From: Sulfurimonas sp. RIFCSPLOWO2_12_36_12
GTDB taxonomy: Bacteria > Campylobacterota > Campylobacteria > Campylobacterales > Sulfurimonadaceae
Direction of reading: 5' to 3'
DNA length: 44,938 nucleotides
NCBI GenBank assembly: GCA_001829675.1
Contig: MIBZ01000030.1
Location: 1 to 44,938 of the forward strand
Shown: in pieces, positions 42,269-44,938 of the stretch
Numbering within the stretch: position 1 is the stretch's first letter
Layout of the letters: every line of letters starts with the position of its first letter
Made by a program: the position numbers and the translations under genes
Notes under the pieces: generated by a model
The model's database searches: none
Told to the model about the DNA's origin: nothing
The model's input: only the letters and a program-made list of their open reading frames with translations

Positions 42269-43110
42269 TATTTACCTTTTCTTTTTAATAAAAATAGTCG
42301 TCCGATTATATTTAAAGTCAGAATAAACATACTTAAAATAAATGCCGCTGCCCAGCCAAGTTTTTGCCAATCTTCGTATGGGCTTGTTGCATAGTTGTAC
42401 ATTGTTACGGTGAGTGATGCCATTGGTTGGCTCATATCCGTGTTTAAAAAATTATCGTTAAATGATGTAAAGAGCAGTGGAGCAGTCTCTCCTGCAACTC
42501 GTGCTACGGCAAGAAGTATGCCGGTTAAAATACCTGCTTTTGCACCGCGGTAAACAACTTGTGTTATAACTTTATATTTTGGCGCACCAAGAGCAAAAGC
42601 TGCCTCACGCAAAGTTGATGGAACCAACTGCAACATGTCGTCAGTGGTTCTTAAAACAATAGGGAGCATGATTATCGTAAGTGCGATAGAGCCTGCCCAG
42701 CCGCTAAAATGCCCTGTCGGCGCAACAACGATAGCATAAACAAAAGCGCCTATTACAATCGACGGAGCTGACATCATGATGTCTGATACATCACGGATTG
42801 TCTCTGCCAATTTTGCTTTTTGACCATACTCACTTAAATATGTTCCGGCTAAAACACCAAGCGGAACCCCGAAAAGTGTTGCATAAGTAACTAAAATCAA
42901 CTGACCGATAAGCGCATGTTTTAGTCCGCCGTCTTCATTGCCCGGAGGAGCTCCTTCGTTTGCAAATATAGTCATACTTAGAGCATCTATACCGTTTATG
43001 ACAAGCACGCTTAAAATCCAAATTAAAAAACTTATCCCGATGACTGCAGAGAGTGTAGAGAGAGCCATTACTATATTGTTGATTATAATTCTTTTTTGAG
43101 TGTGTGTCAT
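42268..43110 (-). CDS. pstA: Phosphate ABC transporter permease PstA
   Basis: The 280-residue protein has six predicted TM helices, beginning at about 15-40. The permease EAA-type loop is [31 protein letters not shown] at about 164-194. [16 protein letters not shown] is characteristic of PstA. The gene overlaps pstC by ATGA, so the two membrane subunits are made together. Confidence 0.96.
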   Translation of the reverse strand: MTHTQKRIIINNIVMALSTLSAVIGISFLIWILSVLVINGIDALSMTIFANEGAPPGNEDGGLKHALIGQLILVTYATLFGVPLGVLAGTYLSEYGQKAKLAETIRDVSDIMMSAPSIVIGAFVYAIVVAPTGHFSGWAGSIALTIIMLPIVLRTTDDMLQLVPSTLREAAFALGAPKYKVITQVVYRGAKAGILTGILLAVARVAGETAPLLFTSFNDNFLNTDMSQPMASLTVTMYNYATSPYEDWQKLGWAAAFILSMFILTLNIIGRLFLLKRKGK

Positions 43111-43967
43111 TGCCCAATCCTTTTTCTACGCAAAAAGTAAAATTTAGCTATTGAGATAATCGTGAAGCTTATAACCAGAAGTAAAAGCGACAGCTCAAAG
43201 AGAGATGAGTAGTAAAGTCCGCTGTCGGCCTCTGCAAACTCATTTGCAAGTGTTACGGGAATTGATGTTGCGGGCTCTGTTAAATCGGTTGAGATTTTAT
43301 GTACATTGCCCATAACAAAGGTAACAGCCATTGTCTCACCGATTGCACGACCGAGTGCTAAAATGAATGAGCCGATAATTCCGGCTTTAGCGTAAGGGAT
43401 TATGATGTCTTTAACAACATCCCATTTAGTTCCGCCTAGCGCGTAAGCAGACTCTTTTAATATATCCGGAGTTGTGTTCATCGCATCACGGGTGACTGCC
43501 GCCATAAACGGAAGTATCATAATCGAGAGAACGATACCCGCCGTCAACATGCTGATGCCGATTCCGCCAAATATGTCGCGGACTATCGGAACAAAGTAAA
43601 AAAGTCCCCACATTCCGTATATAACAGATGGAATAGCGGCTAATAGTTCTATTGATACGCCAACGGGAGCTTTTAATTTTGCATGGGCTATTTCACTTAA
43701 AAATATAGCAACACCGATGGCAAGCGGAACAGCTAAAACCATTGCTAAAAATGTTGATATGACAGAACCGTAAATTGCCGGAAGGGCTCCAAATTTTTCT
43801 AAATTCGGTGCCCATTTATCTTCAGTGATAAAATTGAATCCAAATGCCTCTATGGACTCCAAAGAGTGCTCAAAAAGTACAGTAAATATCCAAGCAACAA
43901 GCAACAGTATGCCAAATGCTATAAATTTTGTTGAGTTGGCAAAAATTTTATCAATGATATTGCTCAC
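43107..43967 (-). CDS. pstC: Phosphate ABC transporter permease PstC
   Basis: The start is GTG (complement at 43965-43967), with AAAGGGA upstream on the - strand. The 286-residue protein has about six TM helices. The EAA-type loop is LKESAYALGGTKWDVVKDIIIPYAKAGIIGS, and FNFITEDKWAPN before it is typical of PstC N-terminal regions. It is the first gene of the operon: no pstS is found upstream because ppk2 lies divergently there. The substrate-binding protein must be coded elsewhere. Confidence 0.96.
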   Translation of the reverse strand: MSNIIDKIFANSTKFIAFGILLLVAWIFTVLFEHSLESIEAFGFNFITEDKWAPNLEKFGALPAIYGSVISTFLAMVLAVPLAIGVAIFLSEIAHAKLKAPVGVSIELLAAIPSVIYGMWGLFYFVPIVRDIFGGIGISMLTAGIVLSIMILPFMAAVTRDAMNTTPDILKESAYALGGTKWDVVKDIIIPYAKAGIIGSFILALGRAIGETMAVTFVMGNVHKISTDLTEPATSIPVTLANEFAEADSGLYYSSLFELSLLLLVISFTIISIAKFYFLRRKRIGQ

Positions 43968-43993
43968 AGACTATCCCTTTAAAAAATTTTGCA

Positions 43994-44042
43994 ATTATAT
44001 AGTTTTTTTGATTACAAAAAGATTACACAACGGTTACAAAAG
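43994..44042. promoter_or_regulatory. Pho-box-like operator between pstC and ppk2
   Basis: Three contiguous 11-bp units read GATTACAAAAA (44010-44020), GATTACACAAC (44021-44031) and GGTTACAAAAG (44032-44042). A weaker fourth follows (CTGTAAGTTTA). On the - strand a TATAAT (plus ATTATA at 43994-43999) starts 10 nt beyond the first unit, the spacing of PhoB boxes that replace a -35. On the + side a TATACT (44072-44077) precedes ppk2. Binding by a PhoB/PhosR-type regulator is inferred. Confidence 0.7.
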
Positions 44043-44094
44043 CTGTAAGTTTACCTCAAGAGGATTGTCTATATACTTATACAAAGGATTTTTT

Positions 44095-44931
44095 ATGGAA
44101 GAAAAAAGAGCAGAAAATAGAGACAGAAGAAAAGAAAACAGAGACGGCAAGATTCAAGTATGGGTCAAGGAAGAGAGTGTTATTTATGAAAAAGAGCTGG
44201 AAAAATTACAAGTTGAACTTCTAAAATATCAAAATTATGTAAAAGAAAAAGGGCTAAAAGTTATTATGATTTTTGAGGGTCGTGATGCGGCAGGCAAGGG
44301 CGGAACGATTAAGAGGATAACAGAGCATTTAAATCCAAGGGGTGCAAGAATTGTAGCTCTTGCCAAACCAAACGAGCAAGAGATAACGCAGTGGTATTTT
44401 CAAAGATACACTCAGCATTTGCCAAGTGCGGGAGAGATAGTGCTTTTTGACAGAAGCTGGTATAACAGAGCGATGGTTGAACCGGTTATGGGATTTTGCA
44501 GTGATGAAGAGTATCAAAAATTTTTAAATGATGCGCCCGTGTTTGAGAAGATGATAATAGATAAAGATACAAAAATTTTTAAATTTTATTTTTCAATATC
44601 TAAAGAGGAGCAATCCAAAAGGCTTCAAAACAGGGAGAATGATCCACTAAAACAGTACAAACTCTCACCGATTGATCAGCTGGCACAGAAGCTTTGGGAT
44701 GAGTACACTTTGGCAAAATATAAAATGTTAAAAGCTACAAACACAAAATATGCACCATGGACAATCATTAAAAGCGACAACAAGAAAAAAGCCAGAATAA
44801 ATATAATAAAACACATTTTAAATTTTGTGGACTATCCAAATAAAATTAGCTCTGATGAGATAGTTGTAGATAAAAATATAATTATAAATGCACAAGATGA
44901 GATACAGGCGATGAAGAAAAATATTTTGTAA
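44095..44931 (+). CDS. ppk2: Polyphosphate kinase 2
   Basis: PPK2 enzymes transfer phosphate between polyphosphate and nucleotides, usually favouring nucleotide formation. Start ATG 44095 has AAAGGA 6-11 nt upstream. An in-frame upstream ATG at 43825 would run back through the pstC gene and the Pho box and is rejected. Walker A is GRDAAGKGG (about residues 62-70), the lid region is Y-F-Q-R-Y, and Walker B is FDRSWYNRA. L-S-P-I-D-Q-L-A and WTIIKSDNKKKARIN follow, all PPK2 signatures. At 278 residues it is a single-domain form. It is divergent from the pst operon and shares its putative Pho box, linking polyphosphate to phosphate supply. Confidence 0.95.
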   Translation: MEEKRAENRDRRKENRDGKIQVWVKEESVIYEKELEKLQVELLKYQNYVKEKGLKVIMIFEGRDAAGKGGTIKRITEHLNPRGARIVALAKPNEQEITQWYFQRYTQHLPSAGEIVLFDRSWYNRAMVEPVMGFCSDEEYQKFLNDAPVFEKMIIDKDTKIFKFYFSISKEEQSKRLQNRENDPLKQYKLSPIDQLAQKLWDEYTLAKYKMLKATNTKYAPWTIIKSDNKKKARINIIKHILNFVDYPNKISSDEIVVDKNIIINAQDEIQAMKKNIL

Positions 44932-44938
44932 TCATCTT

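Noticed and set aside
43825..44094. 90-codon N-terminal extension of PPK2
   Set aside because: It would be antisense to pstC and run through the Pho box; ATG 44095 has a good ribosome site and gives the standard length.
1..44938. tRNA, rRNA, insertion sequence, integrase or attachment sites
   Set aside because: None was seen on reading both strands; the gene order is dense and shows no transposase or terminal inverted repeats. Small RNAs cannot be excluded without a covariance-model search.

Overview
The window looks like a chromosomal segment of a Campylobacterota bacterium of the Sulfurimonas/Sulfurovum type. It is AT-rich with tightly packed, often 1-4 nt overlapping genes. It carries a fused ResB-CcsA (CcsBA) cytochrome c synthase, a glutamine synthetase without the adenylylation tyrosine, and an alaS-maf-pbpA backbone that I remember as conserved in Campylobacter. 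The genus is an inference; no rRNA or tRNA gene is present to test it.

Region A (1-13.4 kb, + strand) is the most unusual part. A 5'-truncated NHL propeller gene is followed by a PpiC-type prolyl isomerase, a large outer-membrane beta-barrel, a second exported NHL propeller and a 690-residue multiheme cytochrome. That cytochrome has ten CXXCH motifs plus one CX12CH and one CX4CH. A small exported NTF2-like protein, a CcsBA cytochrome synthase, a membrane protein with a spermidine-synthase-like domain and a DUF4136-like lipoprotein complete the block. The layout resembles the cytochrome-conduit or cytochrome-filament clusters of Geobacter-type bacteria.

Region B (13.4-20.7 kb) holds two divergent groups. 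The minus-strand group encodes a Sel1-repeat protein, a diheme cytochrome and an OB-fold lipoprotein. The plus-strand group encodes a NapC/NrfH-type tetraheme quinol oxidase and four multiheme cytochromes with 3, 12, 7 and 8 sites. Regions A and B together encode 45 canonical CXXCH motifs and 3 atypical ones. The simplest reading is a route from the quinol pool (NapC) through periplasmic multiheme carriers to an outer-membrane barrel-cytochrome unit, possibly for extracellular electron transfer. Terminal donor and acceptor cannot be read from the sequence.

Region C (20.7-29.1 kb) is housekeeping: alaS, a small membrane protein, maf, a diguanylate cyclase that probably starts at ATT, a BioF-like enzyme, a lone ABC ATPase and a class A penicillin-binding protein. 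Region D (29.1-37.2 kb) is envelope-related. It has an outer-membrane protein, a small exported protein and an OmpR-type two-component system on the minus strand. Divergent from these are a LolA-like protein, two FtsX/LolC-type permeases, an ATPase and an outer-membrane barrel. GTTAG-type repeats near two promoters suggest control by the adjacent regulator.

Region E (37.2-44.9 kb) holds leuA and glnA, with a dispersed hairpin repeat beside each, then phoU, pstB, pstA and pstC (no pstS) and a divergent ppk2. Three 11-bp repeats sit 10 bp from a TATAAT between pstC and ppk2 and look like a Pho box.
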